Below, piece by piece: positions 1 to 14,300 of a DNA stretch of 64,000 bases (positions are counted from its first letter, which is position 1; each line of letters opens with the position of its first letter). The notes beneath the pieces are model-generated. The model was given only the letters and a program-made list of their open reading frames with translations, was not told the origin of the DNA and ran no database searches. The stretch spans positions 38,019,351 through 38,083,350 of the forward strand of contig NC_077230.1 of the NCBI RefSeq assembly GCF_027887165.1, in the 5' to 3' direction. This stretch comes from Monodelphis domestica (lineage: Eukaryota; Chordata; Mammalia; Didelphimorphia; Didelphidae). A program made the translations under genes and the position numbers.

Positions 1-539
1 GCATTCTCTTTCATCTAAAAGAAGACAAAAAAGACACAAAATGACTAAAGTCACAGCATGGCATGTACTCCCAACTTTAGCTCAAATCCAGGTAAGACAT
101 GATCTGAGAACCCTATGGCAACTGGCCATCCTCACACACTCTACACGAAGGAAAGGGCCTTGACCATGTTTCCTGTTGGATACTTTTGAGTATACCCCAG
201 TTCTACAGCCCATCAAAAAGGCTCCTCTTCACCACATTGTCAGAGGACCCAAAACAAATACCTTGCAAATACTCCCCAGCCTGCAGGGAGATCAAACTAT
301 GCCAGTTCATAGATGGGTCTGTTTGGTTGGCTTTCCATTATGATCACAATAAATGTTTCTGAAATAAGAAAAGTACCCCAAATGCCTAAGATTAACCACT
401 ATTTCATGATGGAAAATCCTTCATCAAGGGATTGAAACTACAGTTCGCAAAAGAAAAATTGTAAGTTATCATCAACTTTATTAAACATGATTGCAAATCA
501 TTAATAAAATTGTATGCATTAACAGAATGGGGGCTCTAC

Positions 540-930
540 CTCAGGAGGTAGCATTACAAAAGGTCAGAACTGCCAATTTTGGAGAGGATATATAAAAATT
601 AGCACAATGAGTTGTTCTACCTTTGACATGGCATATCCATTTGGAAAAACAATTTGGAATTATAATTTTGAAAAAGTGACTTAAAATGTCTATGCCCTTT
701 GAATATTTTACTCTCAAGCATACATTCCCAAGAAACAAAAAAACTAAAAAGGTCCCCCTGACATCTAAATATTCATTATACCCTTTATGTTGTTGGAGGC
801 AATTAGGGGAAGAAGTGGTTATCATGCCGGGCATGGTGTCAGAAGACACAAGTTCAGATCTAGTTTCAGTTACTCATAGCCTGGGCAAATCGCTTAAATG
901 TTATATTGTCTGTGTCTTGGCTCAAATTTT
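540..930 (+). repeat. Decayed LINE 3' piece followed by SINE-like sequence
   Basis: 640-720 resembles the L1 3' region (ACAATTTGGAATTAT, GTCTATGCCCTTTGA). 830-900 resembles a tRNA-type SINE body (acaagttcagatc, cctgggcaaatcgctt). No gene. The same sequence occurs at 59243-59640. Confidence 0.4.
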
Positions 931-1224
931 GCTCAAATAAACTCAGACAATATAACATTTAAATGAAGTAGGTTCTGGGAATTTTTTAAGGTTTACAATC
1001 CTAACCTTATGAAGTAGGTTCTCAGAATTTCTAAGGTTCACAGCACCGAGCGGGCAACCTGGACAGAGCTACAAAGACTCCACATATTGCTCTAGCCTTC
1101 CAGGAGGTTTTGGCCTCAGGTCATATCCAGTACAACCCAGCTGAATTTAATCCCATCAAAAGTCTTCAGAGGTCAGGGAAGTCCAAACTCCAAGATCCCT
1201 TCCTCACAGACTTCTGGACTTTAA

Positions 1225-2505
1225 TATAAAGAAGGAAACTATAAGTAAATTAGGTTAACACAGAATAGTATACCTGGTAGACCTTTTGGAAGGGAAAGAT
1301 TTTAAAACCAAGCAGGACATAGAAAGAGTCACAAAATATAAAATAAATAATTTTGTCTACATCAAATTAAAAAGTTTTTGTACAAAGAAAACCAATGTAA
1401 CTAAAATCAGAAGGGTAACAACAAATTGGGAAACAATCTTCATAAAAACTCTGACAAAGGTTTAATTACTCAAATTTACAAAGAGCTAAATCAATTGTAC
1501 AAAAAACCAAGCCATTCTCCAATTGATGAATGGGCAAGGGACATGAACAGGCAGTTCTCAGCCAAAGAAATCAAAACTATTAATAAGCACATGAAAAAGT
1601 GTTCTACATCTCTTATAATCAGAGAGATGCAAATCAAAACAACTCTGAGGTATCACTTCACACCTAGCTGATTGGCTAACATAACAGCTATGAAAAATAG
1701 TGAATGCTGGAGTGGATGTGGCAAAGTAGGTACACTAATTCATTGCTGGTGGAGTTGAGAATTAATCCAACCATTCTGGAGGGCAATTTGGAACTATGCC
1801 CAAAGGGCGATAAAAGAATGTCTGCCCTGTGATCCAGCCATAGCATTACTGGGCTTGTACCCCAAAGAGATAATAAGGAAAAAGACTTGTACAAGAATAT
1901 TCATAGCTGCACTCTTTGTGGTGGCCAAAAATTGGAAAATGAAGGGATGCCCTTCAATTGGGGAATGGCTGAACAAATTGTGGTATATGTTGGTGATGGA
2001 ATACTATTGTGCTAAAAGGAATAATAAAGTGGAGGAATTCCATAGAGACTGGAACAACCTCCAGGAAGTGATGCAGAAGGAAAGGAGCAGAACCAGGAAA
2101 ACATTGTACACAGAGACTGATACATTGTGGTACAATCGAAGGTAATGGACTTCTCCATTAGTGGAGATGCAATGTCCCTGAACAATCTGCAGGGATCTAA
2201 AAAACACTATCTACAAGCAGAAGATAAACTGTGGGTGTAAAAATACCGATGAAAAGCAACTGCTTGACTACAGGGGTGGAGGGGATATGACTGAGGAGAG
2301 ACTCTAAATGAACGCTCTAATGCAAATACCAACAACATGGAAATTGGTTTGAATCAAGAACACATGTGATACCCAGTGGAATTGCGTGTTGGCTGTGGGA
2401 GAGGTGGTGGGAGTGGGGGAGGGAAGAAAAGAAAATGATCTTTGTTTCCAATGAATAATGTTTGGAAATGACCAAATAAAAATTAAAAAATAAATAAAAA
2501 TAAAA
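1225..2505 (+). mobile_element. L1 LINE, 5'-truncated, ORF2 C-terminus to poly(A)
   Basis: Translations such as [54 protein letters not shown] and WLNKLWYMLVMEYYCAKRNN are the L1 ORF2 C-terminal region. The frame is interrupted. It ends in an A-rich tail at about 2475-2505. Confidence 0.9.
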
Positions 2506-2989
2506 CCCTTTTCTCTCCCTACTCAAGTTTGGGGGAACTCAGGCTTTGGCAGCCTGAGCCCCCTGCTAGTCAAGTTGACTGACCCTGGGTTTGGCCCCTT
2601 AGCCACAGTTCAGAAACAGGGCAACAGGAGCTGAGGTAAAGCCTGACAGAATCATAATGCCTTTTTTCAGGTTTCTCTTCTCTCATTCCCTTCAATTGAG
2701 AAGTGTTGGGGGGAAATTTCCTGTCACACGCAGGAAAAAGTGGGTAACCCTCAGGATAAAGTCTTATTCAGCCTTCTCTCTTCAGCTTCTCCCCACTGAA
2801 AGACCAATTGCTCTTCTGAAGATAACCTTCTCTTCCTCAAGATTCCAACCTCCTGCTCCTGGTGCCCCTTCCCCAATGAAGTGATCAGATCCACACACTC
2901 TTCAGCCTGGCACTTTTTGTTTAGTGCCTGCCTCTGTCACAAGATCTAATGTTGGGCATTTTAAGTGAAAAATTCAATTATTTAGTTTT

Positions 2990-3748
2990 TTATTTAAAAT
3001 TATTCATCTAGTGTTTCATAGAATGATTGAAAATATTTCTTTATTCTGAACTTAAGCATTACATAAAGTGAGCATGTCTCAAAGTAGAAAAGTGGTTTGT
3101 ATATAGAATTAAGAATCTCTACCATATGGAGCTAGAATTATTTTTATTGGTATATAATACATTCAAAATGTTTCTTTCAAATTTATCCTGTTTCTATGGT
3201 TTATAAAAAGGTTAATTCTGGGCTTCCTTCTGTTATCTTTTATGTAGATCCTAGGTTTTTTTTTTATAAGAACCCAATATTTGATCAATTACCCCAAATC
3301 TATACCACTGAGTCTCCAATGTCTCTTAGACAGTACCATAATGTTTAGATGATCACTGCTTTATAGTACAGTTTAAGATCTGGTACTGGTAGGCTTCCAC
3401 CATTCACATTTTTCCCCCATTAGTCCCCTTGATATTCCTTTGTACTTCCAGATGAATTTTGTAATTATTTTTTCGAGTTCAATAAAATAGTTTTTTTGGT
3501 AGTTTTATTAATATGGTACTGAAAAAGTAAATTAATTTTTAGGTAGGAAGTATCATTTTATTATGTTAATTCATCCTAGCCATGAGTCATTGTACTTTCC
3601 CAATTATTTAGATCTAGTTTTAATTGTGTGGAAAGTGTTTTGTAATTGGGTTCATATAATTCCTGCTTGTCTTGGCAAGTAGATTGCTAAATATTTTATA
3701 TTGTCTAGGGCAATTAAAATGAAATTTCTTTTTCTAAGTCTTGCTGCT
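2990..3748 (-). mobile_element. L1 LINE fragment, antisense, cut at the segmental-repeat edge
   Basis: The reverse strand carries ORF2 sequence (GGTAGAAGCC…TACCAGATCTTAAAC; compare the sense L1 at 50320). It is cut at 3748, where the paralogous copy continues. Confidence 0.75.
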
Positions 3749-4600
3749 GAATTGTTGTTGGAAATATGGCTGGCAGAGGGTTTCTCCCACTCCCATCTTC
3801 TGTGCTAGTTTTGTTGATTTCAGAATCTTAGCAATAGATAGAAAGCAAACAAGAACAGTTCTAACTTTTAGAAACTGGTTGGGCCTGTGTCTTTGGGCTG
3901 AATTGAGAAGAGGCACTCAGAATCAGGACTGGGAAGCCAACACTCCTCCCACCTCCAACACCAGGAAGGAAGTAACAACCAGGCAGGAATAAGGGCTAGT
4001 CACAAGACCCAACTGCCACTCCCAGTTGCCCCTTCCCCCACCAACTATCAGTCTTGTTTCCTTTCCAAATAGCCTTCTTACCCTTCCCCCTAACTTTTTG
4101 ATTTTAGTCAGTCTCTCTCTTTTCCCCTCCCTAATGTTACTCCCTTTCCAATGTCCTCCCCTCTTATTTATTCCCCTCTTACTATAGTGCCTTTGAAATG
4201 ACCCCCCAACCTCTCCCTCTCTTGTGTAGCTCCCCTCCCCACATGCCCATTTATTATCCTTCTACTTCTCCATAAGAAACAATACAATTCTCTGCCCCAA
4301 TGGATCTGATTGTTCTCTCTCTGAGTCAATTTCAGTGTGTATAAGATTTAAGTATTACATGTTGCCAAACTCTTCCATTCTTCCATTGAATTGATCTTCT
4401 CCCCCTCCCCCATGAGCTTCTTTATGAAAAATATATTTACCCCATTTTATCTCTTTTCCAATTTCTCTTAGTATTAACCTATGTTTACACCTAGTTTTTT
4501 AAATACATTTTGACATATTATCCTATACAGTTTGTCACTGTACCCTCTTTCTAGCTAACCTGATGAAAATGACATTTTTTAAGAGTTATCAATATCTTTT
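3749..4600. other. No gene seen; pyrimidine-rich unassigned DNA
   Basis: Non-coding, C/T-rich on this strand around 4010-4300. It may be the L1/HAL1 inter-ORF region of the following antisense element, but no diagnostic motif was found. Confidence 0.35.
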
Positions 4601-5220
4601 CTTATAGAAATACAAATCATTTTTACCTCATTGGGTCCCTTAAAAAGTTTGGTTTTCTTTCTTTTTTCTTTCTTACCTTTTGGTGATTCTCTTGAGTTCT
4701 GTTTTGGGGTATGAAATTTTCTGTATAAGTCAGGTCTTTTCTTTAGGAATGCTTGGAAGTCTTTTTAAAATTAAATTACCAAAATTTCCAGTGCATGACT
4801 ATAATCAATATTGCTGGGTAGTTGATTCTTGGTTGTAGACCCAGTTTCTTCATATTCTGTAATATCATATTTTTTGCCTTGCAGTCCATCAGAGTGGATG
4901 CAGCCAGTTCCTGTGTTATCCTAACTGTGCATCCATGATATCTGAATGGTTTCTTTGTAGCATCTTTTCCTTAATCTGGAAGTTCTTGAACTTGGCTATA
5001 ACATTCCTTGGTGTTGTCAATTAGGTATTAAATGCAGCAGGTGGTCTGTGGATTCTTTCAATCTCTACCCTCTTGTTCAAGAATGCCTGAGCAGTTTTCT
5101 TGAATAATTTCCTGTAGAATGATATCCAGACTTTTTCCTTTGGTCATGATTTTCTGGTGGTCCAATGTTTCTTAAATTGTCTCTTCTGGATCTATTTTCT
5201 AGGTCTTTTTTCCCAACGAT
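4600..5220 (-). mobile_element. L1 (or half-L1) ORF1 remnant, antisense
   Basis: The reverse strand encodes DLENRSRRDNLRNIG, VEIERIHRPPAAFNT and TTPRNVIAKFKNFQIKEKML, matching the L1 ORF1 RNA-binding region, with stops. Its 5' truncated end abuts the gene A exon at 5238. Confidence 0.85.
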
Positions 5221-5237
5221 CGCTTTTTCTTCTGCAG

Positions 5238-5334
5238 AGAACTGGAATTAAAAAATGAAGAGATGGAATTGAAAAGAATAATAGAAGAAGAAGGTCAGAA
5301 ATATAAAAAAGACCTCAAGGAAATTGATGAAAGT
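5238..5334 (+). CDS. Gene A exon: coiled-coil segment
   Basis: Acceptor TTCTTCTGCAG ends at 5237 and donor GTGAGA starts at 5335. The exon is 97 bp, enters needing two bases from the previous exon and leaves in phase 0. It reads ELELKNEEMELKRIIEEEG then QKYKKDLKEIDES, strongly charged and heptad-like. It aligns with gene B exon 35962-36049 (LK..IEE..G...K...I), with two extra codons near the front. An L1 remnant ends within about 20 bp of the acceptor. Confidence 0.6.
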
Positions 5335-8300
5335 GTGAGAGTACAGTTCATATATATATATATATGAACTGTATCTATGATTAAAAACCCAGTGTCTGGC
5401 TCAAATATTTTCCCTCTTCTTTGTGAATAAAATCTAAATTCTGTGACTTCCAAACTGAAACCAGAGGGTTCTACAATTAATATCCAGCGTACCTTGAAAT
5501 AAATCTTATTATATATACATATATGCATATAAATCTCATATACTCACAGCTTAGCAAAGGACCAGACACATAAAAAGCATTTAATAAAGGTCATTTTTTT
5601 TCTATATACACATGACAAGATGTATAAACATATACATACACACATTTATATATGTGTCTCTGTGTGTGTAACTTACATCTATATATGCACCTTGATCAAA
5701 GAACAGGATACTTTTTTATCAAACCTCTCCTAACATCATTCTAACTGCAAATGGTCTGGTCCCTGTAATTTCCCAGTTCTTATGGCACTTTCACTAATTT
5801 TGTCTTTGAACATCTTTACTAGTCCATTCTCCAAAATTATAATCTCCCTGGAGACAGAATCTGTCTTTTCCCTTTCATTTACAATACTACACACAGAGAG
5901 TGGTTTCATTTTATAATATTAAGAAGGAAGACCTACAATGAAGTACTCCTTCTAATGTCCATCCTGGATGTCTAAACCTCACCAAGTCGGTAACATCTTA
6001 GTGCTCTGGGAAACTCTCTGCTACTAGAGAGCAATGGAAGTGACACTTTCCTTCAAAAAGTTAATTCTTCACTGGGAGATCTTTTTGCCTTTGAATTCTA
6101 TCCCTAACCTCATCTACTATGTCTATTCCTATCCCCTTTCCCTTTCCCATCCCCATTTCGACCTCTATACCAATGTCTATCCCTATCCCTAACTTCATGT
6201 TAATCCTTAAATCTATTTTGATTATTATTCCCTGACAACCTATTCATGGAATTTGTGTATAAGTATTTTTAATGTATAGTATTAAGGGGTTAATTGGAGA
6301 GCAGAGAGGCCTGATAAGTGGCTAGCAGGTACAAATGAGTTATTTATGGAATAGTTATGAATGCTGGAGAAAAAAGGATTGAATAAATTGAAATTAATAG
6401 AATTATTATGGTTGCACAAATTTCAGACTAACAACTTGATAGAGAAACTTAAAAAATACGTGAACATATCTGAAGTGAATATTGGAAATCAGCCTGAGGA
6501 GACAGTAAAAGAAGATATAACAACAGGGCAATTATTGGCCGCAGAGGATATCAGTTTAGGTAAGAGTTTGATTCTTGATTAGGCTGAAAGGAATCAATTA
6601 GTGTCAAGAAAAGAGGCAGCAGAGGTTATAATGTAAATATGGAATTTTAGCTGATAAACATTCTGTTGGTCTATTAACACAAATATTTTTAATTTTTTAA
6701 TTGTACAATTTTAATTTTAAATTAAAAAATTTTTAAAAATTAAAAAAAATTTAAATGTTACATGGAGGAACAATTTTTGACAAGTTTTTTTTTTTTACCA
6801 TTTTAAAATTCAGATTTGCTACTTACCCTCCTCCCGCTCCCAGACAAGATGATTAATAGGAGAGAGGAGCATATACCCATACTTTCATGTTATACATACT
6901 TCCATGTTATTTCTGTCCATAGATGATAGAAGACACCTATCACTCTTACAATATAAATCTCATGAAGGTTATATTATAGGAGCAGATGTCAGGTTTTGAT
7001 CTGTCCTTAGCTTCTAAAATTCTGTCTTTGGCTACAGACACTATTTTCTTCATGAATCCCTTGCAGTTATCTTGGAGACTTACTTTACTGATAATGGTTT
7101 TAGTCCTTCACAGTTGATCATGGCAAAATACTTCTGTTACTATATACATTGTTCTTCTGGTTCTGTTCACTTTTTTCTGAACTCACTCTTTCACTGTTTT
7201 TTATGGTACAATAGTATTTTATTATAACTATATAGAAGAACTTGTTCATTCTTCTCCCACATGATGAATAACCCCATAGTTACCAATTCTTTGCCACTAC
7301 AAAAAAAGGTGCCAATAATATTTTGGTACAGTTAATTCCTTTTATTCTACCTTTGATCCATTTGGGATACTAAGCCTGTAATGAGACTACCGGCTCAAAG
7401 GGTATGCATAGTTGTCTTTGGGTATGGTTCCCTATAGCTCTCAAGAATGGTTGTATCAGTTCATAGTTCCACCAACAGCATATCAGTGTTTCATTTTTCC
7501 CATGTCTCCTCCAACATTTATCATTTAAGTCAGTTTAGCTAATATGAAAGTTAAGAAGGCATTTCTCAGAATTGTTTTAATTTAACTTTCTCTCATCAGT
7601 AGTGATTTGGAGCATTTGTAACTATAACTGAATAATTTTAATCTCTTCCTCTGAGAACTGCCTGTTGATATCTATTTCTTGATTGGGGAATGTTTTGTAT
7701 TCTTATAAATTTGACTTGGTTCTCTATATATTTGAGAAATGAGGCTTTAGTCAGATACTTTATATAACCCCCACCCCCATTGGTTGTTTCCTAGATTGTT
7801 GTTTCCTTTCTCATTGGTTTTATTTCAGTAAAATCTTTTAAATTTAATTAAATTAAAATACTTTTTTAAATTAAGAAAGCCATGATTTATATATTTGATT
7901 TATTTTTTCAGAAAACCAAATTTTTTTCTTATTTGTTAGTTCTATAGTTTTATTTCAATTTATTCATATCTCCCTTGATTTTCAGGATTTCCAAATTGCC
8001 ATTTAATTATGGGTTTTTAATTTGTTTTTTTATAGTTTTTTTACTTGCCTAAGCAATTAATTGATGTTCTGTTTCTCTATTTTATTAATATAAGCTATGA
8101 GATATGAATTTCCTTCTAAGTAGTGGTTGGTTACATCCCATAAATTTTGTTTGCATTCCATAAATGTTGTTAATGAAATTGTTATTTGTTTCTATGATTT
8201 AATCTTTGATCCATTTGCTCTTTAGGAAAAGACTGTTTCTAATTCTAAAAATTAGTTTCTAATTTATTTTTAGTCTTCTGCATTTTGTGTCACTTTTCCA

Positions 8301-11300
8301 GCATTCTGGTCTGAAAAGTATGGATTTAATATTTCTGTTTCTATACATTTGGATGTGAGGCTTTTATGACCACTTATGTGCTTGATTTTTGTGAAAGTCA
8401 CACATATTGCTGAGAAAAAGTGCATTCCTTTCTATTTCCCTTCAGTTTTCTCCAGAGGTCTATCATGTCTGGGTTTTCTAAAGTTCTCTTTACCTTCTTA
8501 ACTTCTTTCTTGTTTATTTTCTGGTTGGATTTATCTACTTTTGACAGGGGAACGTTGAGATATTCCCCACTAGTAATATTCTTATTTTATTTTTCCTTCT
8601 GTAACTTCATTAATTCTTCCTTTATGAATATGGATGCTATGCCATTTGATGTATAAATGTTTAATAATGATATAATTTTCATTATCTATCAAACCTTTTA
8701 TCATTATGATATTTCTTTCCTTATTTCCTTTGATCAGATCAGTCTTTGCTTTTGATTTGTCTGAAATCAGATTTACTATCCTGGCTTTTATTACTTTATT
8801 TGAGGCATAGTATATGCTACTCCAGCCTCTTTTATTCTGTGTGTGTTGTGTCCATGTTTTAAATGTGTTTCTTGTGGGCAGAATAATGTGGTGTTCTGGT
8901 GTTTAAACAACTCTGCCTTCCTTTTCTGTTTTATGTGTAAGTTCAGTCCATTCACATCCACATTCAATATTACTAATTGTGTTTTCATGCATCTTATTTT
9001 CCTTGTTTATTCTTCTCTTTCTCTCTTTTCAGCCTTTCCATGTTCATAGATGTTTTGTTATTGACTATCACCTCCCCCAATTCAACCCTCCTTTTTTGTT
9101 CACCCTCAACCCCTTATTCTCTCTAACCTCCTACTTCCCTATAGGGTAAGATAAGTTTCTACAGATGAATATGGCTGTTATTTCCTTTTTGAGCTAGTTC
9201 TGATGAGAGTAAGGTCCAATCAGAGTTAAAGCACATCTCCTCCACTGGATTTGCTGTTTATGTGCCTGTTAATGAGAAATAGTTTGCCTCCTTCTAGATC
9301 TCCTTTTCTCTTTTCTCCATTTATTCTTCTTTCCCATTCCCTCCCATTTAATATCATCCCATCTTATTTAGCTTCCTTTCTTTGATGCATACCCCTTTTA
9401 TTGCTCCAATATTAAGTATTTTAGATACTTTAATCTTAAGTATTATTTTCAATATTAAGTATTTTAGATTCTTTAGCTTTAGCTTACCTTTGAAATATTA
9501 TAGATGTCTTAATTATTTCAATGATCATCTTGCCAGGTATGAATCAACTCAATTCAACTTTCGCAAAACTATCAAGTATTATTCCTCTCTTGAGTTTTGA
9601 ATTTAGTCATCAAATTTTGTTTTCAACTTTTTTGCATGAGAAAAGTCAAAATTTCCCTATTTCATTAAAGAGCAGTTGTTACCTTTTGGAAGTTTAATCT
9701 TGGTTTTACTCAGTGTATAATTCTAGGTTGCAGTCCTTTGAATCTTTGCTTTTCAGAATGTCATATTCTGTACCTTCCAGTCCTTTAATGTAAAAACTGC
9801 TATGTCCTGGAGAATCCTGACTATGGCTCCTCAATATTTAAAATATTTCCTTCTGGCAGCTTCTACTACTTTTTCTGTGGCCTGGGAGTTCTGGAATTTG
9901 GTTATAGTAGTACTGGGGTATTTTATTTTGGGTTCTCTTTCAGGAAGAGAATGGTGGATTCTGTCTATTTCTATTTCCCCCTCTTGTTTGAGGATATCGT
10001 AATATTCCCTGAGGTCTTCTTAAAATATGGAATTCAGGATTTTCTATTGATCATGGTTTTCAGGTATTCTGATGATCTTCAGATGATTTCTCCTAGGTCT
10101 ATTTTCTAGGCTGGTCATATTTACAATTGAAGTATTTCAGACTTTCTTCTATTTTTTTTTTTAATTTTAGATTTTGTTTTATTGTTTCTTGCTTATGGTT
10201 TCATTAACTTCTATCAGTCCAATTCTAATTTTAAGGAGTTTTCTTCCTTGAGTTCTTGGTGTTTCCTTTTCCACTTGACTGTCTTTTCTTTAAAGGGTTG
10301 GTTCCTTCAGGTTCTGTTTTGTTTGTTTTGGTTTTGGGTTTGTTTTTTGGTTTTGTTTGTTTGTTTGTTGTTGTTGTTGTTTTTTGGTCTCTATTCCCAT
10401 TTGGTGGATTCAATTAATTAGGAAGTTTTTTTCTTCAATGATTTTTTTCCCCCAGCTGTTGAGTTTTTCAATTAATTCCCTTATATTTTTTAACTTCTTC
10501 CAGGGATTCTTTTTAAGATCTAAACTCCTTGCCCACTTTCTTTTGAGGCTTCACATGTTTCCTTTATGGCATTGTTGTCCTCTTCTGAGTCCATATATTG
10601 ATCTTCCTTGTCACTAAAGTACATTTCCCAGGTCAGTTTTTTCTTTTTTTACTTCTTTTTCCATTTTTTTCTTTCCTTTGTAACCATATTTATCTTTTGA
10701 GATCCTTCTCTGTTCCTGGAGTAAAAGGGTATATTGTTCTAAGATTACAGAGTACTCTTCTCTGTTATTTGGTTTAGGACTAGCTGCCCTTGTTCCTCAT
10801 GGTTTGTCTGTCATGGAGACAGCAGTACTGGCATGTTCTGGGGAGGTTGGCAACTGTTTCATCCAACTATATTTAGCATAATGACTTACCAGTTCTCCCA
10901 TTGTTTTGTGGGTTAGTCTGGTCCCCACTATGTTGCTTCACTGCCCCTACCAAGTAGCCTGGGTGGAAAAGGCTCCCTGCTTTGATTTCTACTGCCCCAA
11001 GCTTTCCCCCACCACATGTAAGTAAGCAAATTACTTCACTGTAGTTCTAGTTCCCCCTTCTTGCATCCCTGTAACCTCAAGATTCTTTTGCCATTTGGAA
11101 GTGGATAGTTCATTGTTAATTCTAGTTCCATCTTTACTCCTTTGGAGTCCCAAGGCTCTGATGTCACATGAGAGTTTGAAGGTTCCTTACCTTCTCTACC
11201 TGTATAGAGTGACCCCAGCTGGGTTCCAAGATCTGCCAGTACTATCAGATTGCTCTCTTCTCTTACCTAAAGTGAGATGTTGCTCCAACTTTTCTTTGTT

Positions 11301-14300
11301 TTGAGGCAATTTGTTTTCTTTTGTTTTTGCATTGAGGAAATGGAGTGCCTTTTCTTCCTACATCTTATCTTTCAGCATGTAACTTTTGTCTTCATGCAAA
11401 ATCTGAATAAAAGTGAAGAGGGCAGTTCTAAAGAGAGGAAGCTGCTGAGGTATCTATACACATAAATGTACATATTCACATATGTACACACATATACATC
11501 CATATATACATATACATATCTATATGTCTGTACGTATATGCATGTGTGAGCATAGAATGCCTTCCCCATTTTAAAGATTTTTTTTCATAGACATTGAAAA
11601 TGTTTTTTTTACCAAGAACTCCTTGAGAGCAGAGATTGACTTTTTTGTCTTTTTCTGTATCCTTGGTGCTGTACCTGGAACACTTCAGGCACTTACTAAT
11701 GATTGTTGACTTATTCAAAACCTAGAATTTATTTTTTTAAGATATATTATCTATATAAAGAAGAATGTGCATTTTTGAAAGACTTTCAAGTTTTTGAACT
11801 ATAACACTCAAGGATGAGATAGAACATTTTATTATCCCTATTACTACAAGAGGAAACTAAGAATCACAGCTGATGATTACCTTTGGCTTATATGTTTCTG
11901 TGCCAAGAATAATCCCATGTGCCTTACCACCAAGTTTATACTCTGCCTGATTATTAGTAAATTTTCTGGGAAAAAGAAACATATAGACATACACACACAC
12001 ATACAGACAAAACACAAATACACATACAAATGGTATCTAGGCTGGGGCAAAAACTGAAGCTAGTGAGTGGGGAAAAGATTGCAAAAACAGAAAATTACTC
12101 ATAAATTTATAAATTACCTATCTTTAAGATCAACGCTGCCATACTCTTAAGAGATGTGCATTATACAATGTCACATGTATCTGATTTCTTTTAATGTAAA
12201 ATACTCTCTGTAAGGCATATCATCTTGTTTTATCTTCATGACAACTCTGTGGAGGAGGTTACATAAATATCATTTTCCAGATTTTACGGAAAACAAAAAC
12301 AGGAAGATTCTGGAAATAAGACAGTACTTGTTCAAGTACACCCAGCTAGTAAATGGACAAGCCAAGATTCTGTAGAAAGAATGCATTGTCACTTTAAAGA
12401 TATATTACAGAATCCAAATTGTAAGAAGGAATGGAATACATTCTCTCCCTAGTTAATCTGGGTCACCCTAAGATTTTATTAAGCATGGGACTCACTCTAA
12501 TTCCCTACTTAAAATGAATGTGTAAACTCTAGCTTGAGTCTCTAGCTGCCTTTCTAATGAGACTCACCATCACCTTTGTCAGAGTTATGCAGAAAGTGAG
12601 GCAGGTCAAGATTCTTTTGAGAAAAGTGAGTTGGGGGGAGGATTCAGTCTATTTCGCCTTCTGCAGATTTGACTATACCATTTACTAGCTGTTTGGAACT
12701 TTGAACAACTTACTTAACTACTCATGTTCTTTAAATCTCATATGAAAAGTAGTACTGTGAGAACACCAATCTGACCTTTTGGTGTACATAGTTTCAAAGG
12801 AGAAATGCTTGGAAAAAATATTGGACAAATTAAATAAAGAAGTATTATATATACATTTACATATACATATACATATATACATATTCTGAAAAGAATGAGT
12901 TCCACATACCAACCAGTGAAGTTTCCTAAAGAATACAGTTCTTTCAGAACAAAAATGACACAATAGAGAAAAGAGAAATGGATCCTATTTTGACTCTGGC
13001 AAAGGCTTAAAAGTACAGGTAAATTTGGAACAACGATTGCCCAGGTGCCAAGAAGAGGAAAAGATCATGAAAAAGTGGTTGGAATGGAACAGAGAGGATA
13101 TTATAGAACAGAGATGATGTTATAAGCATCAGTGTTTGATATTAATAAACATTTTAATCACTGACATAGATAAAAAATAGATTCCATATGAAATTTGCAA
13201 ATAATTTGTTTTAGCTATAATTTTCCCAAACCTAGTACTATGGAAAATATATTTTTGAATGTTTTAAATGAATATTATTTTAGATATATCTGTATCTATC
13301 TCTTTAGATCTATATGACTGTCCATCTAAATTTAACTGTTGGCAAATAAGTATGCGATGGCTTCCTTTCTTAGCTATAGATGTTAGACAACCTATATAGA
13401 TGTTAGACAACCTATCTATATAGAAGGTTCATTAGAAATCACTTTCTTGGGTGTCATCATTTACCTGAATTTGTCTGGTATTGTGAATATGACAGCTTTT
13501 GGAGCATCATTGCCATTGCTAACAGTAGGCAATCTGGTTCAGCCTTTTGAGTCTGGGGTGAATGAGTCACAGTGGGAAAGTGGATGATGCACTTCAGGGG
13601 CTGTTATTTTTTTGGCTGCTGAGTACCATTATTATGGTGATATGTTCAGTTGGTGTTCAGGGAGGGTTAGAACTACTGTGAGAGCTTGCTGAATGCTTTT
13701 CAGGGCTGCTTATCCCCGTTTGGTGTCTACCTCTTTCCCAGCTCTTACCTGTGGCTCCAAGCTATAGTTTTCAGCAGCAGCCTGTTAAAACTGTCCAGGC
13801 AGATGGGTTAAGCTTGGGTTTATGTCTAACTCTAGGCTTGTGAAGACCTCTCCTGCCAGAACAGATGGATGAGGCAATTTGTTTCAGTAGCCATGAAGGT
13901 GGCTGAAGCAAACACTTTCGAGTGCTTAAAACTTGGACGGCTATTAGAGACACTGACATCATTTAGGTGCATTTTCAGTCATCCTGACTTTTGTCTTGCC
14001 ACAGGATTTAGATGACTCTGGAAGAAAGAGTGAGGCTGAGAACTCTGGGCAACTCACTGAAATCCAATTCACACATAAGTTAAGATATTACCCTGTGATG
14101 TCACTGGTATTCTTTGAAATGAAGGGTCACCACCACCACCACCAATTGATGGAACATATTTTTTATTGACTGAATCATCCTTTTATCTTCTTAAATCTAG
14201 CTTTGTTTTAAACTGCCCTTGCAGCTGGCTAATATTTTCTTATAAATTCCAAATGATCAGTTTTTTAGGAGGAAGCTCAAAAATTATCTATTCAATCCAC

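Larger units (their letters stand above)
1..3748. repeat. Left copy of a recent direct segmental repeat
   Basis: Near-identical to 58704-62472, same orientation, offset about 58.7 kb. Nine single-base differences were counted in the first 540 bases (about 98% identity). The left edge lies outside the window. The right edge is a sharp break inside an antisense L1 at 3748. The unit carries old LINE/SINE pieces, a 5'-truncated sense L1 and a GC-richer block at about 2510-2940. Confidence 0.93.

Noticed and set aside
13780-14080. Candidate exon after TTGTCTTGCCACAG with a run of open codons
   Set aside because: The same text recurs in the gene B intron as part of a dispersed repeat, and its frame does not fit the flanking exon phases.
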